Below, piece after piece: positions 46,950 to 58,934 of a DNA stretch of 64,000 bases. A program made the translations under genes and the position numbers. The stretch is from Paragonimus skrjabini miyazakii (taxonomy: Eukaryota > Platyhelminthes > Trematoda > Plagiorchiida > Troglotrematidae). The notes below the pieces were generated by a model, which was not told the origin of the DNA, ran no database searches, and saw only the letters and a program-made list of their open reading frames with translations. The stretch covers positions 1-64,000 of the forward strand of contig JTDE01001055.1 of NCBI GenBank assembly GCA_014338405.1, read 5' to 3'. The number at the start of each line of letters is the position of its first letter. Position 1 is the stretch's first letter.

Positions 46950-48465
46950 GTGTATATAGCGAGCTGGAAATCTCTGCATCTCCTTCGGATTCGTATCACT
47001 CTAAGGCGAATTACGCGTTAACTAGTGTCTGGACCTGTGTGAACCACCAGCGTTTCTTCAGACTCACACTGAGCCCTATATGGTGTAAGTTAGATTGACG
47101 GTAGATAACAGTTGAGTAGACTATGCTATGTTTGACAGTATTACTTAATGCTAACTCGCTAAACTGGGTATTACTAATAGGGAGAATAGAGGAGCCGGCA
47201 TGACAAATGACCGTCAGTAGATTTTGAACGCTAATATCCAAAACAATAGCATTTACACGGGATATCAACAGCAAATATTTTGAAATCTTCTGCTTCGACT
47301 GCATCAGGTTGGTTTTCAATGCAATAACTGTGATTGGATTATCTAGCAAATCCTTTTGTTGACTCTCGATAAACCGCAATAGCACGCGTTAGAAATGGTG
47401 AATACGATAATAGCCACTTTGTCAAAAATTACCTTAATAACTATTGATATACACGTGAAAAACAGGATCTATGACATTCACAACTACTAACTCATCTCCA
47501 CCATAAAGTATAATATAACAATGAACAGTGTTGCCTATTTATGCCAATCAGATAGAAAACAGATCATGGGAAATGCAAAATGATACATATATTACATAAA
47601 ATGGTGTGCGTATTACAATGGCAGTATGAAAACAGAGTTACATCGTTTGTTAATCTACATGTTTATCGATTAATGCACGTTCTTCCGTAGTTGTGCGTCA
47701 GTTTCCTCAGGGTTGCATAATAAGATCAGATTAACTTAGATATGTCAAAATTAACTGATAGGAGATAATTCCAGTTACCTTGTAGGAATACAGTAACTTT
47801 GCCACCTTTTCATTTGAAACAGAGAAATGTTGATCTATACTATTGTCTTTTTTGACAAGGGGCAGATGCGTCTCATGAAGATTACATTAGCCATTCATGG
47901 ATGCGTTATTCCATATTGTGCATATGCGCATTCATATAGAAGATTGGAGTTATTGGCTTCTTCTCTACAACATATATGTTACTTCTAAAATTGATGGACA
48001 ACACGTAACACACCTGTCAACTAGATGGCTGTTTGTGTGCATGCGTCAAAGAAAGAAAATTACTACTCATTTCTGTGTAAAAATACCCTTCTCTCGTGTT
48101 ACTTTCAGAATACACTATACCTTGCTTCAGAGAAAGGACTACCTGACGTGATCAAACGCATGGTTTTGCAGTTTAACGTACTGGTTCAGTTGACAACATG
48201 AAGAAGGGTGCTGTTCTTCACATGAATCACCTAGTGCCTCCTGAAACGGTGTCTTATATTAAGAGGTCTGTTGTATTTGAACTCGTTATTTTCGTTGCGA
48301 TTACCGTGGCAACTACTGCATCTTTGGCGATCATTCAAAGTGTACATTGAATAATTCATACATTGCATGTGAGAAAAACACCAGCAAAACGTATTCTAGA
48401 AGTGGTGAGCAATTTTCCTTGTCAGGGTTCACCAACCCAATCATTACGATTTGGAAATATATGTT
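46950..48465 (+). repeat. Dispersed 1.2-kb unit, copy B (with insertion)
   Basis: Second copy of the unit at 14571-15812. It contains an additional segment of roughly 240 bp (about 47186-47425) not present in copy A. A 124-codon minus-strand frame (47011-47385) runs through this insertion but has no recognised domain. Confidence 0.75.
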
Positions 48466-50230
48466 GTAAGTTCCCAGCCTGAGTTGATGCTGAAGTTCAT
48501 ATCAAGTGTATTTCAAATGGCTTCCAACAAAACAACGTATAGCTAGTATATGCAACTGAGGCTGAAGGAAAAAATGACTATAAAAATCTGTATCAAAATA
48601 TGTTTCGATAACCTGAATCCAAGCAACGATCACTAGCTCTTATTGTAGCGAAAAATCAATAGGAAAAGTATGTTTTTCCGGATGTTTTCCATTAATGCTG
48701 TTTTAACTAAATTTTCTGGGTAGATGTGTCCCCAAATAGCTCGGTGGCTGATTTCGAACCAGTTCCATAAACGGAGTAATCCCAGGGGTTTCGAAAGACA
48801 GATATTGTGAGTTTGGTAGTACAACAACGATTGAGGATTGTTTGAATCATCTCGTCACACTCGGATTGAAACTTTGAGACGTTGGGGATGGCTAACTTGT
48901 CTCTGATAGTTTGTTCTATGGGCACAGTGTAATGCATTGGTCGCACAATTAAGTTGCATATTATAACAGCGTACATCATTCAAGGAACCAAAATACACTG
49001 ACAGCCGTTTGTTGCTTGCAATGGTACATGCTCCGGGAATGTATGGGAGGGTATATAGATCTGGAAAGTGTGCAGTAAGTAGGAGTGGGCTATTCCTAAT
49101 TTCAACATGTTGTAGGTTAAACGCACATACGAAGCACGAAATATCAGCGTTCTAGCTTTGATCGGATTTGATTGGCAGGTCAGTATATCACTTCAGAAGC
49201 CATGGTGTTAACTTAGCTGTGTTAACTGACACACTAATAACCTCATGAAAATGGCGATCTAAACGGCCGTTACTGACAAACAGAAACGACTGAAAGTTAA
49301 GAAATGCAACTTTGATCGTGCTCAGCATGAGGTTATTGGTTCGAGATCCACAAAGTCGCTTAATGAATGCAAACAAACAAAAGCTGTGTTTATCTTAGAT
49401 GTTTAATTTGTCAAGTCGCTCACTGTCATGAAGTAGGAGATGGTTTAAATCGCGTTTTCAATAACCGGTGTGCAAGAACAAGTTTTCTTGGAATTTGTTC
49501 AATGCAGTACTTCGTGTTACACTCGAAGTTTACCACCTGTGAAGTTACATGTGTCGGGTGAAATAATATTCACAAATGAAAATTTCCAGTAGACACATTA
49601 AATGTTATAACAAACTGATCTGGTTTTCTGTTAAATGTCTGTGATAGTGGCTAAAATCACAATACCGAAAGTTTTGGAAATATTCCATGGGGAAGTATTC
49701 CGGGAACATGTTGGACAAACAGTAGAGGAGATAAACGTTCACGTTGGGGGCGTAGTAAGATGGAAGAATCAACTACTGTTATTTTTCAAGAGTATAAAGG
49801 AAACGTTTATTCAGTGGTGCGAATATGCCCATGACGATGCTGAGAATGAAGACATACAAGCGAACGCATGTCTCCAAATACAATTATTTAAGTGGTTATT
49901 GGAGTCAGATCAAGGTATCGATGAGACTTATCGCAGATAAACTAGGTAACTGGTTAGTCAGTTGGTGATGGCTAGATTGGTTGGTTACTTCACGCTCATC
50001 CATTAGTTTGACCGAGTAAACTGGCCATCAATCCAATGGATTTGGGGCTATGATGGGTACAGTGCTTGAACAAACTTTATTGGTGAAATAATACTGTGTC
50101 AAGCAACGGCAATACAGTGTTTTAATTCGGATAGCCTTTGGTGGGTTGTATCGTACGCGATATACCATTCTGGAGGCTCGATCAGTTTCCAATTGGTGCC
50201 TGTTTTCGACCATATGAACAAAAATAGCAC
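48466..50230. other. Mostly non-coding
   Basis: A 90-codon minus-strand frame at 48707-48979 and a 101-codon plus-strand frame at 49635-49940 are open but unidentified. The latter is listed separately as a weak candidate. Confidence 0.4.
49635..49914 (+). CDS. Weak candidate coding exon, unknown function
   Basis: An ATG-initiated frame with balanced codon use, rich in Glu, Asp and aromatic residues (for example QWCEYAHDDAENEDI). It can end at a CAAG|GTATCG donor at 49914 or run unspliced to a TAA at 49940. No signal peptide, membrane segment or family recognised. There is no clear upstream acceptor; the ATG follows GGTTTTCTGTTAA. Confidence 0.25.
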
Positions 50231-50326
50231 TAATGAACAGTATGTAAGTGGTTCAAGTCCCGTCAGTGGCGATGATATGCACTACTGACGAGCTCTAATG
50301 AGAGCGAAACTCGAGTCTTGTGCTTA
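50231..50326 (+). mobile_element. Truncated SINE carrying the best hammerhead ribozyme
   Basis: 5' truncated within the tRNA-like head; the B box GGTTCAAGTCCC (50250-50261) survives. The element is also cut off at its 3' side directly after the ribozyme, so the usual body and CTACTCATCAGTA tail are missing. Confidence 0.83.
50279..50323 (+). ncRNA. Hammerhead ribozyme motif, intact core
   Basis: All invariant parts are present: CTGACGA at 50285-50291, stem II GCTCT/AGAGC with loop AATG (50292-50305), GAAA at 50306-50309, and GTC ending at C50317 where cleavage is predicted. Stem I is formed by GCACTA (50279-50284) and TTGTGC (50318-50323), with one mismatch. Stem III is the palindrome CTCGAG with its flanks, too short for a stable hairpin in one molecule. 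Such minimal hammerheads are known to work better as dimers. Confidence 0.75.
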
Positions 50327-50639
50327 GTTGGCGTATTGTATGTTGAATGGTTTGCATGTTCTTTCCGTGGTCCGATCTGAATATCGTTCTTCACTCCTAT
50401 CCTCTCTGGAATGCAGTAACGAGCATTTGTATACTGAAATGCTACTTGTATTACATTTTACATATCTTTCTTCTCAGTTCAGATCTGGTCATTGCAGTCT
50501 CTATCTCTGTTCAAATTTCGAGAGATAGATTTCTTTTTCTGATAACCATTCAACTGGCTAACCAGCCTTGGCTTACTGGACAAAAAGGCCTCATTCACAT
50601 ACCTACTGATCTTATTCTTTCGGGTGTACACCGAAGTGG

Positions 50640-50985
50640 CCATATGTTAATGGAATCGCAAGCAATACAGCAGAAACCACTTTGGGTGACGGTTTGTAGC
50701 GCAGGCGTCCTTTGGCTTCAGTCTCCGTGACAGGCTAATTTTGTTAGGAAGAAGCCAGCCGTGAATGATCATGATTCTCCGTGCCTCAACCATCATGGGT
50801 GATGTTCTCGGATTCGTTTCGAAAGCTGTCTTGACGTTCGACCAATATAACCTGCTCCACAGGAACAAGTGAATGAGTAGATACACATAGATGAGGACTG
50901 AACTGTCAGTCTATCTTTGTTATAAAACCTGAAAATTAGGGTTGTGGAGAACTGAATATGGAGTTCAGCTGATTGTCTGGTTGAG
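50640..50985 (-). pseudogene. Penelope-like element C-terminal GIY-YIG fragment
   Basis: The minus strand reads CSCGAGYIGRT followed by RIREHHPWWL (about 50770-50860). This is the Cys-rich start and core of the GIY-YIG endonuclease domain found at the C-terminus of Penelope-like elements. The preceding linker has the expected KD.L....S.CIY.F pattern. Downstream the frame is broken, but a CTPERISR-like tail can be followed to about 50620. RT sequence is not visible on its N-terminal side, so it is a 5'-truncated relic. Confidence 0.82.
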
Positions 50986-52489
50986 CCTAATGTGAGTAAT
51001 TGTACAACCGTTCATATCACTCCGACAAATATATATATAACAGAGTCGTTTTTAAACCGCATTCACACTATATTTACTTGGCGGGTCCAAACGATCGCCA
51101 AACCGGCTGTAGGTTTTGGTTTGAAGGTAAGCATCAATAATGGTCATTTCGATTAGTACGATGCTTTGTGCCGTGAACAGTGGAAACTGACAACTTGAAG
51201 TAGGTGGTAACCGTTTTCATTATTGAAGTGAGAACAATTTACATGTAACGTTTAAATTTTACCCAGAGAGTGTTTTGTAGTTTTTGTCGATAATGTGTTG
51301 AATCCACATGCGCACACAACGAACGAATGACCAATAGAAGGCTCAGTGTTTTTTTTTAGAAGTTGGACAAATGTGTTACATGGTAAGCGGAGATAACTGA
51401 GACTGATTACTTCCGTCGCAAATTTTGAGTTCAAATTTACTCGCGACGTTGACGCCCTACTTTTGACCTGCATACCGGATGTGAAACTTTGACTATCTTC
51501 GTGTTTTTAACTTTTGATAGAATATGTACGGTGAACACTTTTAAAGAAACAGCAAGATTTCCTTTTTTGTACAACGTAAAATTGCCCGACTTCATTGCTG
51601 ATGGAATTCGTCCATTCAGTTCAAATAGATAATCTGATCCCGAATGGAATACCGTGTGCCTGGTGGCCTTCAAGTGAATGCTCGTGAATAAACTAAACGG
51701 TATTATATAATCTGTTACCCGAACTGATGACTACACAGTGCTTCCTTGGTCCAAATCAATGTAATCTTAGAAAGTGGTAAATTGAATTCGAACTAGTGGT
51801 AACGTCTGATAATTAATCAAACTGTAAGCGAAATGAAGTACCGTTTGTCTAAACAATGATGAGCTCACTGCAAAGTAGTTCTATTTGGCTTGAAGATGGT
51901 GGGTGTCATTGTACCGTTCTTGATGTTTGTGACTTTTGAAGTGCCCCAGTGATTAGATTGATCTCGTAGAATGCTTCGGCTTCCTATGAGTATTTTTGTA
52001 TTCGGTTGACGGACAGGTCGGTGGGGAGATCAGTTAAGTATTCAGTTGAATATCTCAGCACGTTTATGTAATACGATAAAAACCATACTAGTTTGATCAC
52101 AAACAACAAGAAAGGTGGAACGGGTTGTCAGTGAGCATATTCCATCTAACAAACTGGAACTGGCAAATGAAGCTCCACCACGAAAGCGTCGGCCCAACTG
52201 ATTGAACTAGGCGGAAGTACACTGGACATTTAGGCAAAAGCCTGGCTGGTTTAGGAAGTAAAATTACGAGTCTCAAATGCAAGCTCACTGGCAGTGCGAG
52301 AACGTGCGCATTGGGTAATACAGAGGGTGTCGTATTAAATTACTTTCGGTTGGAATACTACTGAACCCACTGTTGGCTGTTTTGCAGATACTAGGTGCGA
52401 TAATGTTGCTGGTTTATTCTGTCGCAATCATGTCATGCTTTGGGCTGACAACTTTTCTGCATTATGTAGGAACTTCTACCAGGTGGTCC
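50986..52489. other. Non-coding stretch
   Basis: A short (TA)n run near 51027-51040; no other recognised element. Confidence 0.5.
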
Positions 52490-53142
52490 TCAGACTTTAT
52501 TCAGTCTTAATTGGGATACGAATTCTGCTAAATGCAGCTGAGTGTGAATGGAAACCGCAGACAAATACAAGGTCATGTACTTGTCGTTTGCCATCGTTCC
52601 GAGTTTACGACAGGCAATTACCGTTCGCAGAGATACCACAGATAAAATGTTTATGAACATACTTAGGTTGAGGCACTGATGCAGCGCGTTGAAGGTGGAC
52701 GTCTGGTTAATGTAAATGTTGTGAGGATTACTCTATCGTGTGTTTGCAGCATTTGCTGGAAACATTTCACCAAATGTTTCCGACTTCCAGACTTTTTACT
52801 TAGCTCCTGCGTGTTTAACTCCGTTGTAGATTTGAAACTTGATCGAACAAACTCACATGCACGTATTGTTTCACCTATCTGGAGGTCATTATGTAATTTG
52901 CTTAGTTTCATTTGGCGTGCTTTACTTGATAACTTTTTTAAATGTTTGAATCATTAGAGGAATTCGCGAGGTAAGATTGTGCATTCACATCGCAATACTT
53001 GTTCATCTTCAAACAATCGATCTGTGCACGTGTCGGCGCTGGAACTTTGAATATATTGTTGAAACTTTCGACCCAATCTGTAAGGAATGCTGCGATGTAC
53101 AAAAGCTCCGAACGAAGCACCGAAGGGGAGGTTCAATTCCAT
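52490..53142 (-). CDS. Candidate three-exon gene, function unknown (130 aa)
   Basis: Minus-strand exons 53142-52999 (ATG start), 52932-52732 and 52537-52490 (TGA stop) are all in phase 0, at 48, 67 and 15 codons plus stop. Introns are GT-AG, 66 and 194 bp; the last acceptor TTTCCATTCACACTCAG is strong. The second exon is highly charged and helical, with MKLSKLHNDLQIGETIRA and RKHLVKCFQQMLQTHDR. It continues smoothly into LHLAEFVSQLRLNKV, so a coiled-coil or helical-bundle protein is likely if the gene is real. AATAAA overlaps the last codons. The ATG might instead be internal to a longer exon. No homolog is recognised. Confidence 0.35.
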
Positions 53143-54370
53143 ACTTTGCAGGCATCGGCATCCGCCTTAGTCCTGATAAGGGTGTTTTAGAACGATAAAG
53201 TTATAATTAGAAGTAATATTTATTTTCAGCCAGTTTTCAACATTGCTAATCTACAGATAAAACATTTAGCCATAAAGTTGAAGGCAGAAAACAAGTAGTG
53301 GTAACCAGACTACGTACTGAAAAGGTTGGGTGTATATCATTCTACTTATGATCGAAGCAACACCACTAACTTTCGTGGGCTGAACCACAGAATTCTTCAA
53401 GTCTGTATGAATTACGCATTATTTAGCAGATCGACAAACGCAGGTACGTAACAGTTACCACTGTATCCTACAAGAAAAAATCTTAGAGACTTCTCAATAA
53501 AACAGAACAACGGAAAATTTAGTGCAAGAATGTTAAAGCTTTTTAACCAATAATCGCAACTCTACTTACCGTCCTGCTTTTACAAGATAGCTAGAAAATG
53601 GTTCTCGGATTTACTTGAAAACGATAAAACGGCTATGGCGTTTCCGGCAGCAAATGCAAATTGAGAACATTTGCTTGTAATAACACTCACTGACGTTAGT
53701 CATTTGCTTCAGCGCTTGTTACAGATGCTTGCCTAATCAACTTCTTGAAGAGGGTTTCTAAGATCCTTTATTGAGATTCTTCAGACCGCATCTTTCGCTT
53801 GTATTTCAGATGTTGTATTTATCTGTCAGCTTGCTGCAACATCTGTGTAGAAGCCATTAAACTTCGAAACACTCGATCACCCTGTTAGAACTGCAGTGGT
53901 CAAACCATAGATTGCTGAATGGAGCGTGAGATAGCCCACTGTACAATGTACAACTGATTTATTGAAGTATCCATCAGTCTGTTCAGCCGTAATTAATGTC
54001 CATTTAAATGAGGCGGTCTCAAACGCATTGACGAATCAGCCGATAACAGCTCGATTAATGTTTGAATGCGTTGGCTATGCATGCCCTACTGTTCAATGTA
54101 TAATATTATCACGCCTCTTCAGTTATTCTTATGCGGCTTCCGCATTATTCACTTAAAGCAGTTTTCTGGTTTAATGAATTATACTGTTATCTTGGAACAT
54201 ACAGTTACTTCTTCCAACCCACGGATCTGAACACTTTTGTCCAGTGCACTTTCGTTGATCTATATACCTAAGTCAATAGGACTTGCTGGAATCCTATCAA
54301 CCACCTGGTCTACTGAAGCAATAACGCAACGGCTGACAACACTTTTGAACGACCTCAGGGCAAACATCAG
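53143..54370. other. Non-coding stretch
   Basis: Nothing recognised apart from ordinary short frames. Confidence 0.45.
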
Positions 54371-54583
54371 TGAGATCAGTGGCACAGTGAAAAACACGGT
54401 TGCCTCATTAACAGCGTGGTATACACTACTGACGAGTTCTAATGAGAGCAAAACTCGAGTCTTGTGCTTTTTTTCGAAAGGAGCCGACTGAAAAGTCTAT
54501 GGGAAGGCAGCAGCTGCGAACGATTGTGGGTGATGTTCAATCTATATAAAAATCAAAGCCCCCTACTACTCATCAGTATTCAT
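54371..54583 (+). mobile_element. tRNA-derived SINE, B-box region deleted
   Basis: The A-box side is present (CAGTGGCACAGTG and ACACGGTTGCCTCAT), but about 35 bp including the B box are missing before TATACACTACTGACGAG. The body and the tail CTACTACTCATCAGTA are intact. The ribozyme box GAAA has become AAAA (54450 region), so catalysis should be lost. Confidence 0.83.
54420..54467 (+). ncRNA. Hammerhead-like motif, core mutated
   Basis: CTGACGAG and a stem II with AATG loop are present and the GAGTC cleavage triplet is kept. The G of the GAAA box is A. That G is essential in hammerheads, so this copy is expected to be inactive. Confidence 0.6.
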
Positions 54584-56780
54584 CAGAAACATTAGTTAGT
54601 CGCAGGTGTCTAAAATATGTTGACTCGGAAAAAAATGTGAAGTTCTATGGTCTATTCATCAATTCTGTAGTTTCATCTTGTCAAACGAGATTTACTGTAT
54701 TTTCGCACAAGCCTACCAATAGGGATGGAGTGCAGGACGATAATAGTAAACCGTGGAATTTCTGAAATCCTGTTGAGTTGGTTCACAAAGGTGTACGTGC
54801 AATGTTTGGCAATATAACCGCTGCCGGCAATTCTGCAACCTCTACTCAATTTTGAGTCGGATTATATTACCTTGACGAGGGCCACTATAACAGTGACATT
54901 ATTGATTCAATAACCCATGAAAAATTAAATATCTACTAGTAAAATCCAGATATAAACCCTAGACAAAAATATTGCTTCATCCAATAAGCAAAACCAAAAT
55001 TTAATCTCCGAGGATTTTCAGCGCGACAACCTAAAACAATATCTTTATTTACACGCCACAAGGTGTCACGTGCTCGGTGCACATTCAACAAAAACAACTG
55101 GCCAACGTTATAAGAAATGGCTCATGGTTCAAAAGCAAACATATTGGTAGCAAGCATACTTCACTGGTAATTTCCTGAGGCGCACTACTTGTCAACAAGG
55201 GGAAATCACTTTATTCTATTGATTCAGTTTCAGAGAAAAATAGTTGGAGACACAGACCCATTATTCCTGACCTCCCCACGTCGCATATCTCAAGACATAA
55301 AAATGACAGTTACTTTTGAAACCCTTGGTAATTTGGGCGAGTTGAAATAAAAGGTGGAGTTGAATGTAGATGAGCATCATTGTCTGATAGATGGAATAAG
55401 CGGGATAAACTATGAATAACTTTATTTTGGCTGGTGTATAAATATGACTTTGGTTAACATTCCGGCTGGTCTCCAACGGACTCAATTTCAACAAACAAAT
55501 TAGGGTCGGTAATCAATAAACGATTGAACTGTGAGTGAGTCAGCCATTTATTTGATCCAACTGGATAAAATCAAGCGATGGTGTAAGAAAACACGACAGT
55601 ATTGCTATAAATAAGTTGATAGTGTCCAATATTTCATTGAACAAGGAACCTGACATAACAAACTCTCAGATGTCTGAAGACATTAAAAAATGTAGTGGCT
55701 GCTTACAAATTCCTCGTCTCTGATGGATTCAGATAAAGTACCAGCATTCGGTCTTTACATAGTCCAAGTCTAAAACAAGAGAACATCATTGCATCCTCTC
55801 AAATTCGCAGCTACGAATCAAGGACAGAGAGTTGTAAATCAGAATTGGAATTAAATTGTCTTTAGCATTCAGTGAGACTCTCGTGGTTTGACCATTATGC
55901 ACTCATGAACCGACATCCATAAAGATATCAAATTACCAGAATTCAGTCACGCTGTAAGAAGCATAAATAAGAAGTATATTGCACGTAGAAAAATTTGTTT
56001 CTCGTACTCAGACTTTCCTGTCATTAAAACTTAAAATGAATCTCTGTTGAAACAAACTTTGCAAATACTCATCATTAACTCCGCCGATCAGAAGAGATAA
56101 ACACACAAGACTCAAATACAAACAATCCATGAAATTTGATTATCGCTTCGAACCTCTTCAATATGCCAGAAAGTAACTTTCCTGCACAGTTTGATCGGAT
56201 ACACGAACATTCATCCTTATCTAAATGAACTCATCTACGGTAATGGCAATTATTTTACGTTGCATACAACAAAATTGGCGATTGAAACCAGCATGGTTAC
56301 CGAGAATCGTACGGCCAAATAATATGGATTCGTTCCGTATATATAATACGTGGCTTCTTTCTTTCTGGACGAAATCAAAAATATTCGAAGCCAAGATTTA
56401 TCTCAAATATTTTTAAACAACCAATCGCTAAGTAATTACATTCATACCGTGCCTATGAGCAAAACCATGGATGATATTGTTGGATTTTCTTACCCCATGT
56501 TTAGTATGGATGATGTGCTGTACATAATGTGTAAGTATACATTTATAATATTGTTGGGAATACGTAGTACTCTCTCTAGTAACCTTCGGCATCCATATAA
56601 ATTCCACATCATCACGGCCAGAAAACATCGACTGCATGTCGACAACATCGCAGAAACTCAAGCATAGCCTGATCTAGCTGAACGTCGTCTGTCTATGAGC
56701 AACATATTCATGACGCGTATGGGGATGAGTAGTTTACGAACGCATGATAACATGACGATGTTACGATGAATGAATGCGGA
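54584..56780. other. Mostly non-coding
   Basis: An open stretch ending at T|GTAAGTAT (56530) with FFLDEIKN and MSMDDV-like coding could be an exon, but its start cannot be defined. Nothing else recognised. Confidence 0.35.
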
Positions 56781-56945
56781 GGACAGTTCCGGCAATCAGT
56801 TAGTTATACTTCTTGTCATGGTTTCCTGTTCGAAATGTGAACTCAGGAAGGGGAATATTTTGGTCACGGTTACACTCTTCCTTAATCATTTTCACTCCAA
56901 AAAATCCTTTTTTAGCGGTTCAAAATTAGCTGTTGAAAATAATAA
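56781..56945 (+). repeat. Dispersed repeat R4, plus-strand copy
   Basis: Aligns with the reverse complement of 58935-59103. Shared landmarks are GGACA.TTCCGGCAA.CAG, then GGGGAAT followed by GTCAC.GTT and CATTTTCA. Roughly two-thirds to three-quarters of positions match. Function unknown. Confidence 0.6.
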
Positions 56946-57833
56946 AGAGATAGTAGTATCATAACTATATCATTCATTGCGATTAAGCGCACCGGCTGCA
57001 CTCAACGAAGAACATTTCTTCAAGTGACTTTGACTGTGTTTTCTTAGTCCTCTCAGACTAACGTACAATTTGCTATTTCAATGATACGCACCACCTATTC
57101 ACGCATCATTCCAGCTGGAAAAGAGCGGATATATCGCGTGAGCTACACACTTCACGGTTGGCCTTTTATAAGTTGAACGGAATCGACTTCCCCAACATGG
57201 AGTGGTTGGCCCACAAGTCAGATATTATAATCCCCTCCATACTCACAATCACACAGTTAACGTCTTACTAAACACGACGTCGGTTCACTTCTGACGGAAA
57301 CAAACCAAAATATTAGTCTCATGTTATCCCTCTTGTATCTAAAATCACCCTGTGATATCCTTCGCAGGGAGCAGCCTGTCTGAGCAATGATACCAGTTGA
57401 CTAGAGAATGGTCTGGATGGTGCATATCCAGAGCAGATTTACACATTTAACGAACTCTAAGATTTCATTGACCAGTGTCTAGTCCATCTGTTTTCGACTA
57501 CGTCGACAACTATGTGATTAATATAGTCATGATGACATCTTTGAGGACAGGTTAGTGAGCTACCTTGAGCAACGTACATACTTTTATCTTAGTAGGATAC
57601 TGAAATGTGTAAAATCTGTAGAATACTCGCCTGTATGTGCATAGTTGTAAACGTCGCAATTCGAGTGGCATTACTATTAGATCACTGCATTTATTTTCTG
57701 GTTGGTCCATCACGGCCAATTGTATAGTTACTAGTCCAGTCATCGTATCACTTCTTGAGGGAATATGTAAAATATCCGCACCATATTCGTGCGAATGAAT
57801 TCATACAGTTTGGGCGTCGTGTTTAACATGTTA

Positions 57834-58124
57834 TTGATAAACAGATTGAGAATAACACAATCTTATGAGCACGTTGTAATACTCTGCGTTTCAACCACCT
57901 CCAGTGGCCTTCCTCAAGAGTGTTGTAATCGAAATCACACTAACAAAGGATCAGGGGTCACGTGGAATTTGATTGCTAGAATACAAGAAATCCCACGTAA
58001 CCTCTGTTCCTTTGTTAGTGTGATTTCGATTACAACACTCCTGAGGAAGGCCACTCAAGGTGATTGAAACGCAGAGTATTACAACGTGCTCTTAAGGTTG
58101 TGTTACTCTCAGTCCGTTTATTAA
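57834..58124. repeat. Large foldback: 137-bp inverted repeats, 17-bp spacer
   Basis: Arm 57834-57970 is closely matched by the reverse complement of 57988-58124, with only scattered mismatches. The core includes GAGTGTTGTAATCGAAATCA on the left arm. Transcription would give a long near-perfect hairpin. It has no coding capacity. It could be a foldback transposon or head-to-head copies of one repeat. It lies just downstream, in the minus direction, of an RT relic. Confidence 0.85.
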
Positions 58125-58379
58125 AGGCAACTGTGAAGGCAATAAATCGAGCATAACCTGCGTGAATCGAACGAAACGGTTGTCAGTGGGGTTGTATGTT
58201 GGCAGATTAGACCGAAGTTCAACTATTGGCCGTGACAGGGATATGTATAGTATTTAGACGTAACTACGGTTAAACCAGAGTTAATTGCTCCGTTTTGAAC
58301 GGAACCGACAGATATAAGTTTTTCATTTATGAACATAGGTATGATTTGTGAGCTTTGTTTAGTCTATAGTGAACAACCT

Positions 58380-58690
58380 TCTACTTTTCATCACTAAACG
58401 GGCTTTTGTTACATCACTTCGTGTGATCTGCAGTAATGTCATATCTGTCTAGTACCTTATCATTTTTCGATTTATTGGCTGGTTTGCTGCTAAATGGAAG
58501 TTTCAATCTACGTAACATAGAATTCATCTTAATTCAACAGTTGTTTGTTGCATCAAAATAGTGGCTGATAAAGTGGAAAGTACACCTAATCGTATTCACA
58601 ATCAGATAAATACTTTCGATATTATCAGTGGTGAACAAGGTTTCGTCGACATAACACAAGAACATGGTAGCTACAACCCCGTTCTCAATC
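58380..58690 (-). pseudogene. Reverse transcriptase relic, Penelope-like
   Basis: The minus strand reads FLCYVDETLFTTDNIES, a clear RT motif C region in which the second Asp of YVDD is Glu. After a stop come SSKPANKS and, about 20 codons on, two further stops. These positions correspond to the RKPT and following region of Penelope-like RTs. Motifs A and B are not visible. Assignment to Penelope-like elements rests on this short stretch. Confidence 0.5.
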
Positions 58691-58934
58691 ACAAGCCAAG
58701 ACAAAGATGAAATTTCATGAAGTTGATAAATTTTTTAATGGCTGATAGAACGTAAAAGTAAGTAAGATACCTCGGGACAAAATTATTTATGATGAGTGTT
58801 TTACAATGCTTATTTGAGACTGCGTAAATATTACTAGGAAGCAAGCAAACGAAGATCAAGAGAAGAGGCTGATTATAGTGGCACCAAATAACGATGGATG
58901 TCTCTGAGTTGTGTCCCCAAAAGTTCCACTTTAG

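Noticed and set aside
48707..48979. 90-codon minus-strand frame resembling the start of a gypsy RT
   Set aside because: No RT motif could be aligned with conviction; the GGTTCGAAATC inside it looked like a B box but no A box accompanies it.
50347..50730. 127-codon plus-strand frame
   Set aside because: Partly antisense to the Penelope-like GIY-YIG relic and without motif.
57789..58067. 92-codon plus-strand frame
   Set aside because: Runs through one arm and the loop of the foldback; the structure explains it better than coding.
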